Below, piece by piece: positions 1 to 7,184 of a stretch of 24,220 bases of DNA; positions within the stretch are counted from its first letter, which is position 1; the number at the start of each line of letters is the position of its first letter. This stretch comes from a virus, in IMG/VR virus record IMGVR_UViG_3300044716_000476, positions 1 to 24,220 of that record; one strand, given 5' to 3'. The notes beneath the pieces were generated by a model, which ran no database searches, was not told the origin of the DNA, and saw nothing but the letters and a program-made list of their open reading frames with translations. The position numbers and the translations under genes are program-made.

Positions 1-567
1 AACGCCTCCGTTTATTAATGTAGTTTCAACTGTAGTTCCTGTTATAGGAGTTGAATTTCCTGTCTGAGCAAATAATCCTGGCATACCTACAGGTCCTGGA
101 ACACCTTGAATTCCTTGAATACCTTGTATTCCTTGAGGACCTTGAATACCTTGTGGTCCTTGTAAATCTCCTACATCTTCCCAAGCAGTAGTTGCTGTAT
201 TCCATACATATAAAGAACCATCAGATTCTATAATCCAAGCTTCTCCAGCAGCTCCTGGACTTCCACCTGCTCCTGCTAAAAATGCAGCAAGGTCAGGGTA
301 AGAACCTAATACTGTAAGAGCTGCTCCTTGTGGGCCAGGAACTCCTTGAATTCCTTGTATGCCCTGTGGACCCTGTGGTCCTTGAGGCCCTGTAGTAGCA
401 CTCCAATCTCCTTGTTGATTTAAATATAATGTAGGACTTCCTGAAGAACTTATTCCAAGACAATCTTTAACTATGCAACAGAAATTATTACAACTACTAT
501 ATAGTAAGTTATATAATTTTCTTCCTGCCTTATATCCAAAAAGATCTATAATTTTTTGTTTAGTCAC
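1..567 (-). CDS. Collagen-like tail fibre protein, partial (C-terminus outside window)
   Basis: The reading frame is open to the left edge, giving 189 residues with no stop. The best start is GTG at 567-565, 20 bases after the stop of the beta-helix gene; no ATG is available in frame and the frame closes upstream at 580-582. Residues 1-40 form a Cys-containing head (C26, C30, C31, C36). Residues 60-82 and 137-164 are uninterrupted Gly-X-Y triplets (GPQ, GIQ, GVP), the signature of collagen-like triple helices in phage fibres. Between them lies a short domain with a W-N-T-A-T-T-A-W pattern that often precedes collagen stalks in fibre proteins. It is the last of several appendage genes in this cluster, so a role as a trimeric fibre at the tail or head surface is inferred. 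The receptor-binding end is not visible. Confidence 0.8.
   Translation of the reverse strand, partial: MTKQKIIDLFGYKAGRKLYNLLYSSCNNFCCIVKDCLGISSSGSPTLYLNQQGDWSATTGPQGPQGPQGIQGIQGVPGPQGAALTVLGSYPDLAAFLAGAGGSPGAAGEAWIIESDGSLYVWNTATTAWEDVGDLQGPQGIQGPQGIQGIQGIQGVPGPVGMPGLFAQTGNSTPITGTTVETTLINGGV
76..159 (-). repeat. Gly-X-Y collagen repeat block (second)
   Basis: About nine consecutive triplets rich in GPQ and GIQ in the collagen-like gene. At DNA level this is a short tandem repeat of ccttgaata/ccttgtatt-like units, a likely site of length variation by slippage. Confidence 0.8.
322..390 (-). repeat. Gly-X-Y collagen repeat block (first)
   Basis: About eight consecutive triplets (GPQ x3, GIQ x2, GVP, GPQ) at residues 60-82 of the collagen-like protein, separated from the second block by a non-collagen spacer of about 54 residues. 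Confidence 0.8.
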
Positions 568-586
568 GGTGAATAGTAATTATTTA

Positions 587-2368
587 TTAATAAATTATAG
601 AGTTTGCCCCAGGAGCTCTTGTTAATGACGGGTCTAAATCCCCAGTATATATTACAGAACTATAATCTGCTACAAGATTTGCAGAAATAGGTATATTTAA
701 AAATGTGTTTAAAGTAGATGGTATTAATGAATCATCTAACCAATATTGTGTTCCTTGCACAGAAGTTCTTATACCCACAGATAAGTTACTAAAATCAATA
801 ATATTTCCAGAAAAAGAAGAAACATTTGCCCCATCTTCCCATATAAGATATTTATTTACAGTAGGGTTTGCTAATGCATAAGTAGTATTAAATATAAAAG
901 TATTATTATATATTGTTGTTTTTCCTCCAAAAGTAGAGTTATATATAGTATGAAGTTCCATATTAGTATTATCAATAATTGAGTTACTAGAGTTACTATC
1001 AATACCAATAGTTCGTTTTGTATAATCAAAACTTATTACTTTACCTCCTTGTATATGAAAACTAGAATTTGAACTTTGGTTAACTAATTGTACTATAGAG
1101 TAAATAGTATTAAGATTTGAACCTGCTAAAAACACATTAGAACTTTTTGATGCTACACCAAAATAAAACCCTGAAATAACCTGTGTAGGAATAGAATAAT
1201 CATATACCGCTCTTAAAGAAGATTGATCCAATGAAAAACAAATAGAATTAAAATTAGAAGGAGCAGAATTTATAAATCGGTTGTTTTCTATATTTAATTT
1301 ACTATCTGATATTAATTCTACTAGAGAAACATTTGCTAAATTAGAAAAAGTTATAGTAGAGTTATTCATTTTTAAACTAGATTGTCTAGACTCCACAAAT
1401 TTTTTATTTATAGAATGAGATCCTCCATTAATTTTTAAAGAACTTCCTGTGTCTAAATAAAAAATACTTTTTGAAAAATTTACTATATCAGAATCTTCTA
1501 TTAAGCAATTATCTAGACTAAGACTGGCATTTAAACTTAAATTAAAAACATTATTAGGAGTAGTTTGTGATAAAACCTTTACATTGTTTAAAACAACACT
1601 TGTTCCTGAATTTTTAATATTAAGTAAAGTATTAGTACTATTGGTCTGTAATGACATATTAGAAACAGTCAAATTACCAAAATTAAGAGTAATAGTGCTG
1701 GTAGTTCTTAAAATTATGTTTTCTTTAATACCAGATACAGAATCTAAAACTAAAGTATTTTTGTCATTTAAAAAATTTTGTACAGCAAACTCATTTGTAA
1801 GATTGTGTGTGCCGTCTTCTAATTTTATTGTTACAGGAACATTAAAATGAAATTTAGCTAATTCAACTAAAGCTGTGTTAATATTGTTATAAGGGGCCGC
1901 CTGAGCTACTCCTACAATAATATTAGAACTTCCTTGCCAAACAGGTTGTCTTTGGTTAATATCAGTATATGCACACTTAACTGCATTCCAAATATTACTT
2001 AAAGCGTCCGTTAAAGAAGAGCCTGTAGCTACAACCGTTGCAGTATCTTCGCAGTTTCTTAGGTTTGCCCCTGTATAATCTATTGTATTTGTTGTAGGAG
2101 CTGCCGCACATTTAACTGTATCCCAAAGTTGAGATAAAAAAGTATTAAAATTAGTTCCTCTAAAAAGATAATCATCTCCCTCACAATCTTGTAGATTATC
2201 TCCTGTATAAATTAAGCAGTTAGTAGATTGTAATCCACAAGGACATTCTTCTGTAAATTGGTCAGTTGTACAAGTACAAGTGGTTACACAAGTTTGTTGA
2301 GGTATAGGATTATTACAATCTTGGCAGGGTGAACACCCACAATTAGGTTTATTACATGAATTACACAT
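587..2368 (-). CDS. Cys-rich appendage protein with predicted beta-helix (tail spike/fibre candidate)
   Basis: 593 residues. The first 51 residues hold 12 cysteines in short C-x2-C, C-x4-C and C-x-C spacings. Residues 51-87 and 95-132 are two copies of a 44-residue-period module beginning Y-T-G-x-N-L-x-x-C and ending W-x-x-V-K-C. From about residue 150 to 560 the sequence is rich in Asn, Ser, Thr and Ile/Leu/Val with regular short hydrophobic strands (L-x-I-x-N, L-x-L-D-N), as expected of a right-handed parallel beta-helix. Phage spikes of this fold often bind or cleave surface glycans, but no catalytic residues can be assigned. The short C-terminal tail after residue 560 could be a tip or trimerisation element. 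It lies between the GIY-YIG gene and the collagen-like gene. Virion appendage is inferred from context and fold type; enzymatic activity is unknown. Confidence 0.7.
   Translation of the reverse strand: MCNSCNKPNCGCSPCQDCNNPIPQQTCVTTCTCTTDQFTEECPCGLQSTNCLIYTGDNLQDCEGDDYLFRGTNFNTFLSQLWDTVKCAAAPTTNTIDYTGANLRNCEDTATVVATGSSLTDALSNIWNAVKCAYTDINQRQPVWQGSSNIIVGVAQAAPYNNINTALVELAKFHFNVPVTIKLEDGTHNLTNEFAVQNFLNDKNTLVLDSVSGIKENIILRTTSTITLNFGNLTVSNMSLQTNSTNTLLNIKNSGTSVVLNNVKVLSQTTPNNVFNLSLNASLSLDNCLIEDSDIVNFSKSIFYLDTGSSLKINGGSHSINKKFVESRQSSLKMNNSTITFSNLANVSLVELISDSKLNIENNRFINSAPSNFNSICFSLDQSSLRAVYDYSIPTQVISGFYFGVASKSSNVFLAGSNLNTIYSIVQLVNQSSNSSFHIQGGKVISFDYTKRTIGIDSNSSNSIIDNTNMELHTIYNSTFGGKTTIYNNTFIFNTTYALANPTVNKYLIWEDGANVSSFSGNIIDFSNLSVGIRTSVQGTQYWLDDSLIPSTLNTFLNIPISANLVADYSSVIYTGDLDPSLTRAPGANSIIY
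1973..2218 (-). repeat. Two tandem YTG-NL-C modules
   Basis: Residues 51-132 of the beta-helix protein contain two related modules: IYTGDNLQDCEG...LWDTVKC and DYTGANLRNCED...IWNAVKC, with a Y-to-Y period of 44 residues. A related module is found near the N-terminus of the collar protein at 2977-4011. Confidence 0.75.
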
Positions 2369-2389
2369 ATATTATTTTATTTTTATAGT

Positions 2390-2983
2390 TTATTTATTTA
2401 ATTTTCCTACAAATTCTAAATTAAAATCTTTTAAGCCTTCTTTTTTGTAAGATTTATATCTAAAATTATTATAGGGTTGTTTTAAAATTTTAGCCCACTC
2501 AACTAAAGAAAATACAAAACCATTTATATTATTCATATAGAAATTAATATTTTTATGACTTTTATTTCTTTTGCTTGTATTAATAGACATTAATTTTTTT
2601 GTACTTTCTTTTATTTTATAATTTTTTCTTTTTTCTGACATTATTTTTCTAATCTCAAGATTTAAATTAGCTATTCCATCTCCTCCATTTGTATAATTAC
2701 ATAAAGTACCTAAGTTTAAATCTTTTCTACCATATTTTTTTATTAACTCAATTTCTAATTCATTAGCTTCATCTCTTGTCAAATTTTCTTTATAAATTAT
2801 TACATCATATTTATTTTTATTTGCAATAAACAACCAATGTCTATTTCTATCTTTCTTAGAATAAGCTCTTTCAAACCCTCTTTCTCTACCATTTATACTT
2901 ATTTTAGTACCTATTCCTACATAAAATATATCATTAGTATCTAATCTTTTATGCAAATAAATATAACAATTATTCATTAACAT
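2390..2983 (-). CDS. GIY-YIG homing endonuclease
   Basis: 197 residues. The N-terminal catalytic domain starts with a Y-I-Y strand at residues 7-9, followed by F-Y-V-G-I-G (about 19-24), a variant of the two GIY-YIG strands. A conserved-looking helix E-A-N-E-L-E-I-E-L-I-K-K-Y-G supplies the metal-binding Glu, followed by N-Y-T-N-G-G-D-G, typical of phage SegF/I-TevI-like enzymes. The C-terminal half is basic (KRNKSHKN, YKSYKKEG) and resembles DNA-binding repeats of such endonucleases. It overlaps the upstream collar gene stop; an alternative ATG at 2977-2975 in a TAATG overlap would remove two residues. It is probably a free-standing selfish nuclease inserted between two appendage genes. No intron or intein flanks it that I can see. 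Confidence 0.85.
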   Translation of the reverse strand: MLMNNCYIYLHKRLDTNDIFYVGIGTKISINGRERGFERAYSKKDRNRHWLFIANKNKYDVIIYKENLTRDEANELEIELIKKYGRKDLNLGTLCNYTNGGDGIANLNLEIRKIMSEKRKNYKIKESTKKLMSINTSKRNKSHKNINFYMNNINGFVFSLVEWAKILKQPYNNFRYKSYKKEGLKDFNLEFVGKLNK

Positions 2984-4011
2984 CCTCCAATGAATTGAAT
3001 TGGAATACCTGCAATATATTCTGGTTGTATTGATATAGGCGTAGGAACAGCATTTCCAACCGTTGCAGAAAATGAACCTGTTGCTGTTGCATCAAAGGTA
3101 TGAGTATGGGGACCTATGGTGCTTATAGAGTTTGAAGTGTTATTTATAGGAACATTAAGGTCAGGAGGGGTTATTAAACCATTAGGACCTACCCACTCCA
3201 TTTCATCAGTAGCGCAACTATCCCCCAATGTTACAGGTCTAGGTTCACAATCAAAATCCTGAGATGTATCTAAGGTTGCTAATATATTATGATTATGTTG
3301 CCCAGCTTCATTAGTTTCTCCCGTTAACGTAAAATCAGCTTGAACTGTAAATGGCACTTCAGGGATATTTGCTTCCCCTAATGTTATAGTGTTAGCACCA
3401 CCTGTTGTACAACACCCATTACAATCATATTTTAAATATCTACCACAAGCATTTATAGTACCATTTCTACCATCAGCAATAGCCCAACCACTTAATCCTG
3501 CAGAAGGTTTACCTAATCCAGCTTGAGGTCCAGAAGAAAAGAAATCACTAATATTTCCAAAATAAGGAAGTATGGTTTTTTTAGGGACAAAAGCTCCTAG
3601 TTTAAATATTTTTTGTGTAGGAGTTTCAACTAATGAAATATCATAAGATGGGTTACAAGAAGTTATATTAACATTCTTAACAGTTGGCCCACCATTTATA
3701 GTGTTCCATATAAGAGTTATTTGTGCTTCTAAATCTGCTAATTGAGTACAAAAAGCACTTTCTGTATTTAGGATGCTTTGTAAAACATCTTTTATTGAAG
3801 TGCCTAATAAAGTGATACAACTACTGTTTTCTACTAAACCTGTAATATCTATTTCTTGATTAATTATATCAATACAATATTGTATTTTTTCAATCACAGA
3901 AGTCATAGACTCACCGTTAGTAATAGTTTTACCTGTACATAAAGTTAAATTAGGGCCTGAATAAATTACAAGACCTGTATTTGTTTCTAAAGGATTACAA
4001 TCATGACACAT
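2977..4011 (-). CDS. Tail collar-like fibre protein with HxH motifs
   Basis: 344 residues. Residues 14-48 carry the Y-S-G-P-N-L-x-x-C module also found twice in the beta-helix protein, and a weaker copy follows at 56-88. Residues 141-200 contain a P-Y-F-G ... S-G-W-A-I-A-D-G-R pattern typical of phage tail-collar domains (start of receptor tip domains such as T4 gp12). Two histidine pairs, H239-x-H241 and H302-x-H304, recall the metal-binding HxH motifs of phage fibre tips. The protein ends IQFIGGC, a Cys-terminated C-terminus. Its start overlaps the 202-aa gene by 11 bases, so the two are probably translated together. A role as a short fibre or adhesin is inferred from these motifs and its place in the appendage cluster. 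Confidence 0.75.
   Translation of the reverse strand: MCHDCNPLETNTGLVIYSGPNLTLCTGKTITNGESMTSVIEKIQYCIDIINQEIDITGLVENSSCITLLGTSIKDVLQSILNTESAFCTQLADLEAQITLIWNTINGGPTVKNVNITSCNPSYDISLVETPTQKIFKLGAFVPKKTILPYFGNISDFFSSGPQAGLGKPSAGLSGWAIADGRNGTINACGRYLKYDCNGCCTTGGANTITLGEANIPEVPFTVQADFTLTGETNEAGQHNHNILATLDTSQDFDCEPRPVTLGDSCATDEMEWVGPNGLITPPDLNVPINNTSNSISTIGPHTHTFDATATGSFSATVGNAVPTPISIQPEYIAGIPIQFIGGC
3748..3972 (-). repeat. YSG-NL-C module plus degenerate second copy
   Basis: Residues 14-48 (VIYSGPNLTLC...EKIQYC) match the modules of the beta-helix protein; residues 56-88 (DITGLVENSSC...LQSILN) look like a weaker second copy. Such modules are probably capsid/tail docking or oligomerisation units. 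Confidence 0.6.
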
Positions 4012-4609
4012 TTTCTATCAATTTTACTACTTGTTTATAATCAACACATTCAAGTGTTTTTAATACATCAAAATATACATACTCATAACTAAAAGTTTCT
4101 TCATACACATAAGATGTAGAAGAAGTTATAGTGTTAGTTAAAGCATCATAAGAAAAATTAAAAAATCCTAAATATTGTAGGTTTTCTAATATTGCTAAAA
4201 CTTTATCCACATCATCAAGAGATTCTAAATTACAGTTAATCCACAATCCATAAATATAAAAACCTCCTGTATGAGGAATAGTAGGAAGTTCAAAAGAGAA
4301 TTGACGAGTGGTGTTTAACGTTTTAGTAATTGTTTTAACTACTAATTGAGCTTTATTGCCCACTAACTTATTAAACTTCTTAACTACTTGAATATCACTA
4401 CCTTCTTCAGTGGTACAAGAGTAGTAAAGATTATTTAACTCTTGTAGATTAAAAGAATTCTGCAAAAGATCTTTTGTTCTTACCAGCCTAAGCAACTTAG
4501 CTTTATTATTACAATATCCATAAGTATTAGACCTACAAAAGCCTTTTGATAACTCAGCTATTTGAGTATCAAGACTGCATATTAAATCTCTATATTTAGA
4601 TATGTTCAT
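4001..4609 (-). CDS. Conserved-looking protein of unknown function in the tail cluster
   Basis: 202 residues, no family recognised. The first ~75 residues are mainly helical with C11, C25, C33 and C65; residues ~90-150 look like a beta-rich domain (QLVVKTITKTL, FSFELPTIPHTGGFYIYGLW), and the C-terminal part is Tyr-rich. No signal peptide or membrane segment. It starts two bases after the stop of the 188-aa gene and overlaps the collar gene start by 11 bases, so it is transcribed with the appendage genes. A structural or tail-assembly role is inferred from position only. Confidence 0.7.
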   Translation of the reverse strand: MNISKYRDLICSLDTQIAELSKGFCRSNTYGYCNNKAKLLRLVRTKDLLQNSFNLQELNNLYYSCTTEEGSDIQVVKKFNKLVGNKAQLVVKTITKTLNTTRQFSFELPTIPHTGGFYIYGLWINCNLESLDDVDKVLAILENLQYLGFFNFSYDALTNTITSSTSYVYEETFSYEYVYFDVLKTLECVDYKQVVKLIENVS

Positions 4610-4611
4610 TC

Positions 4612-5178
4612 TTAGTTACATTTACAATCATAAGGTTCCAATTCAAGCAAATATCTTATACAAGCTTGTATTTCAGCAGCAGTTTCTTTTTTACAGACAT
4701 TGCCAGCAGATTTTAATCCTTCTCTATATAATCTCAAAGTTTCTATTGTTTGAGTTTGTTTGTTTAGCTTTCCTGTACAATCATCTTCATTGCAACATTT
4801 ATTTTGCAATAAGTCTAATGTTTTTTTATCAATAGTACAATCTAACTGACAAGTGTTTACATAACAAAATGTTTCTTTTGTTTCTGTAATAGGAGCGTTA
4901 GGATCTACTTGTTGTTTCACTACAAACTCAAATTGATAATAACCTTCTGTTAAATTTTGTAAATAAACACTAAGGTTTTGTTGGATACCTAAATTCTTTG
5001 CATTCAAGGGTACTTGTCCCGAAAAAGGAATAGATATTTTTATGGCATTTGTTTGACCAGGAACAGTAGCTAATATATAAGTTTCTACAATATTTCCCAA
5101 TGATAAGTCATATTCAGAAACATTGTTTAAGTATATATATTTACAACTAAATTGGCTAAATTCTAATAATAATTGCAT
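4612..5178 (-). CDS. Cys-containing unknown protein downstream of PhoH
   Basis: 188 residues, no family recognised. Residues 1-100 look like a beta-sandwich (alternating hydrophobic residues: YIYLNNVSEYDLSL, NAIKISIPFSG, YYQFEFVV). The C-terminal part is helical and Cys-rich (C105, C110, C114, a CC pair, another C in DDC, and C-K-C at the end). It starts one base after the PhoH stop and ends two bases before the 202-aa gene. The Cys-rich C-terminus matches the style of its neighbours, which suggests a virion component or a tail-assembly partner, but this is an inference. Confidence 0.7.
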   Translation of the reverse strand: MQLLLEFSQFSCKYIYLNNVSEYDLSLGNIVETYILATVPGQTNAIKISIPFSGQVPLNAKNLGIQQNLSVYLQNLTEGYYQFEFVVKQQVDPNAPITETKETFCYVNTCQLDCTIDKKTLDLLQNKCCNEDDCTGKLNKQTQTIETLRLYREGLKSAGNVCKKETAAEIQACIRYLLELEPYDCKCN

Positions 5179-5179
5179 G

Positions 5180-5854
5180 TTAGTTATTTTTATTTTTAAA
5201 ATCTTCGTAAAGATTTAATATTTCTTCTACAATTGGATCTCTATGGTTAGTTTTTAAAACAATTTTACTAAATTTTTTTAATCCTTGTTCTTGTAAGAAT
5301 TCTAAAAATCTTATTCCTGATGTTACTCCTCTACCTAAATCTATTTGATTAACATCCCCACATAGCATCATCTTGCTTCCTTTACCTAATCTTTCCATCA
5401 CCATTTTTACTTGGCTTTCAGTAGTATTTTGCACTTCGTCCACTATAATTACAGCTTCACAAAATGTACTTCCTCTCATATACGCAAAAGGTTTTATTTG
5501 AATAACCCCTTCTTGTATCATTTTGTCTATCTTTTCTTTTTTATACAAAGTATAAAAATTTTGATAAATGGCTTGCACATAAGGATCTAATTTATCTTCT
5601 AACCCTCCTGGCAAAAAACCTAGCTTTTCTCCCGCCTCTAAAGCAGGTCTTGTTATTATAATGTGCTTAACTTGTTTCTTAAAAAACAAATCTAAAGCTA
5701 CTTGACAAGATACTAAAGTCTTCCCACTTCCTGCTTTTCCTGCAATGTATGTTATACTATTTTCTAATATAACAGATTTTGCTTGTTTTTGCTCCTCATT
5801 TAAACTAATCTGGAACTTTATATTTTTTTCTCTTTCATTTGCAAAGTCTGGCAT
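5180..5854 (-). CDS. phoH: PhoH-family ATPase
   Basis: 224 residues, the usual length of a phage PhoH ATPase domain. Walker A is G39-K-A-G-S-G-K-T46; a T-R-P-x-L-E-A-G-E-x-L-G-F-L-P-G stretch (68-83) is diagnostic of the family; Walker B is V-I-I-V-D-E (135-140), followed by N-T and by the M-L-C-G-D-V-N-Q-I-D sensor segment. The C-terminal N-H-R-D-P arginine motif is also present. PhoH proteins are superfamily 1-type NTPases with suggested RNA-related roles and are common auxiliary genes in phages. Its location in the middle of a virion cluster is unusual, and nothing in the sequence explains what it does there. Start ATG at 5854; leader is AT-rich, with a CATATTTG promoter-like match about 25 bases upstream. 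Confidence 0.93.
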   Translation of the reverse strand: MPDFANEREKNIKFQISLNEEQKQAKSVILENSITYIAGKAGSGKTLVSCQVALDLFFKKQVKHIIITRPALEAGEKLGFLPGGLEDKLDPYVQAIYQNFYTLYKKEKIDKMIQEGVIQIKPFAYMRGSTFCEAVIIVDEVQNTTESQVKMVMERLGKGSKMMLCGDVNQIDLGRGVTSGIRFLEFLQEQGLKKFSKIVLKTNHRDPIVEEILNLYEDFKNKNN

Positions 5855-5935
5855 AAATATAATTTAGATGTATTGCAAATATGAGAGTTAATTTTGAGTT
5901 TACTAAATAAAAGTTTAAGTTAACTTGTACATAGT

Positions 5936-7015
5936 TTATGGAGTTATTGTACAATTTTTAGTTAGCAATATAGTTTCTAAGTTTGTTCCCGTAACAAAAT
6001 TCACATTTCCTGTTAAATTTACACTACAAGTTCCTGCAAAACTAGGTTGAGCATTTGCCCAAGGCTCACTAGCTGTATATCCTGCAGTAGTCATTTGGTT
6101 GCTGCTTAAAAATAAAAATTGCAACGAAACAGGCAACGCAATACTAGGATTAAAGTTTACTATTTGGTTAAAACTTAAATATAGTTCTATTAAACTACTA
6201 GGCAACGCAATGCTAGGGTTGAATGTTACTATTTGGTTGTTGGCTAAATATAGTTCTTCCAACGAATTAGACAATGCAATACTAGGATTAAAAGTTGTTA
6301 TTTGGTTAAAACTTAAATATAAACGTCTCAGCCCGTTTATAACTCCTATTTTCTCTACATTTACTATTGTGTTATAACTTAAATTAAACCTAGTAGCATC
6401 TGCTGTTAAATTACATTGGATTCTATCCCCTGTTTTTACAAAATCTGTAATAACAATGTTTGTGAAGTCATTTGCGCTAAAATTACCTAGACTATCATAC
6501 CCGTTTGTTAACCATTGCTCAAAAGTAGCTTGATTTGTAACGGGATAAGGATTGAGACTATTATCTAATAATATACTCCAATCCATAGTTAAATCAAAGT
6601 TATATGATGGACAACCACATTGAGTTATTCCACAACAGTTCAATACTTTGTCTATAATAGGAGTAAAGTTAATTGTTTCGATAGTTTTAGCAGGTCTAAT
6701 AACATCAGTTGTAATCCACCATTGTTCACTTCTTGAACTAGGACATAATGTTGTTCCTTTACAACAATTATAGACATCTAAAACCATTTTATTTAAAGAT
6801 TGCCAGTTAGCTCCTGGTTTTTTTCTACTTTGTATTAAATAAGCTCTTCTTATAAAAAAATCTGATTTGCTGGCAAGTAGGCCATTGCAACATGTGATTC
6901 CAAAACAAGAGAATATGTCTCCCATTAAGTCGGACATATTAACAAAAGCTCCTTGATTTACAAGTTTATGTTGACCTTTATAGATAGCCTCTGAAATAAT
7001 ATTTATTCTTTTCAT
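5936..7015 (-). CDS. Leucine-rich repeat protein with Cys-rich N-terminal modules
   Basis: 359 residues. Residues 1-135 contain three related stretches ending in paired cysteines: S-C-F-G-I-T-C-C (36-43), V-Y-N-C-C-K-G-T-T-L-C-P-S (81-93) and V-L-N-C-C-G-I-T-Q-C-G-C-P-S (124-137). Residues 229-309 are leucine-rich repeats with a strict 23-residue period (LxxLYLSxNQIxxFNPSIAL), whose DNA copies are close to identical. A short Cys-containing cap follows. LRR domains bind protein or glycan ligands, so a host-contacting appendage is plausible. No signal peptide or membrane segment. The gene follows the strong terminator at 7098-7136 after a 169-base AT-rich gap, so it may have its own promoter, although I find no convincing box there. 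Confidence 0.75.
   Translation of the reverse strand: MKRINIISEAIYKGQHKLVNQGAFVNMSDLMGDIFSCFGITCCNGLLASKSDFFIRRAYLIQSRKKPGANWQSLNKMVLDVYNCCKGTTLCPSSRSEQWWITTDVIRPAKTIETINFTPIIDKVLNCCGITQCGCPSYNFDLTMDWSILLDNSLNPYPVTNQATFEQWLTNGYDSLGNFSANDFTNIVITDFVKTGDRIQCNLTADATRFNLSYNTIVNVEKIGVINGLRRLYLSFNQITTFNPSIALSNSLEELYLANNQIVTFNPSIALPSSLIELYLSFNQIVNFNPSIALPVSLQFLFLSSNQMTTAGYTASEPWANAQPSFAGTCSVNLTGNVNFVTGTNLETILLTKNCTITP
6089..6331 (-). repeat. Leucine-rich repeats, 69-bp period
   Basis: Three full 69-base units plus a partial one (23 residues each). Anchor words ggcaacgcaat, ggcaacgcaat and gacaatgcaat start at 6132, 6201 and 6270. The similarity at DNA level, not only protein level, points to recent tandem duplication or ongoing homogenisation. 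Confidence 0.85.
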
Positions 7016-7097
7016 GTACTTTGTATTTATTGTAAGTAATTTTATTATTATTTGTAAAATTAAAAAATAATTTTAATATTATTATTTTTATTTGTAT

Positions 7098-7136
7098 AAA
7101 AAAAAATAGGTGGCAAAAGAGAACTCTTACCACCTA
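7098..7136 (-). terminator. Strong intrinsic terminator after the 383-aa structural gene
   Basis: Read on the minus strand: TAGGTGG (7136-7130), an inner AGAG/CTCT hairpin, then CCACCTA, directly followed by nine T (7106-7098). The 7-bp stem with 4 G/C pairs and the T-run make a textbook rho-independent terminator. It lies about 50 bases after the stop of the gene at 7185-8336. Confidence 0.92.
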
Positions 7137-7184
7137 CCCACACAAAACAATAGATATATTAACCTAGATTAACATATTTTTTTA

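Noticed and set aside
5880-5935. Hairpin AAGTT/AACTT after the LRR gene as terminator
   Set aside because: Short A/T-rich stem with no solid T-run.
6099-6377. Plus-strand ORF of 92 codons opposite the LRR gene
   Set aside because: It is the antisense of the 69-bp repeats, with no leader or family, and contradicts the uniform minus-strand arrangement.
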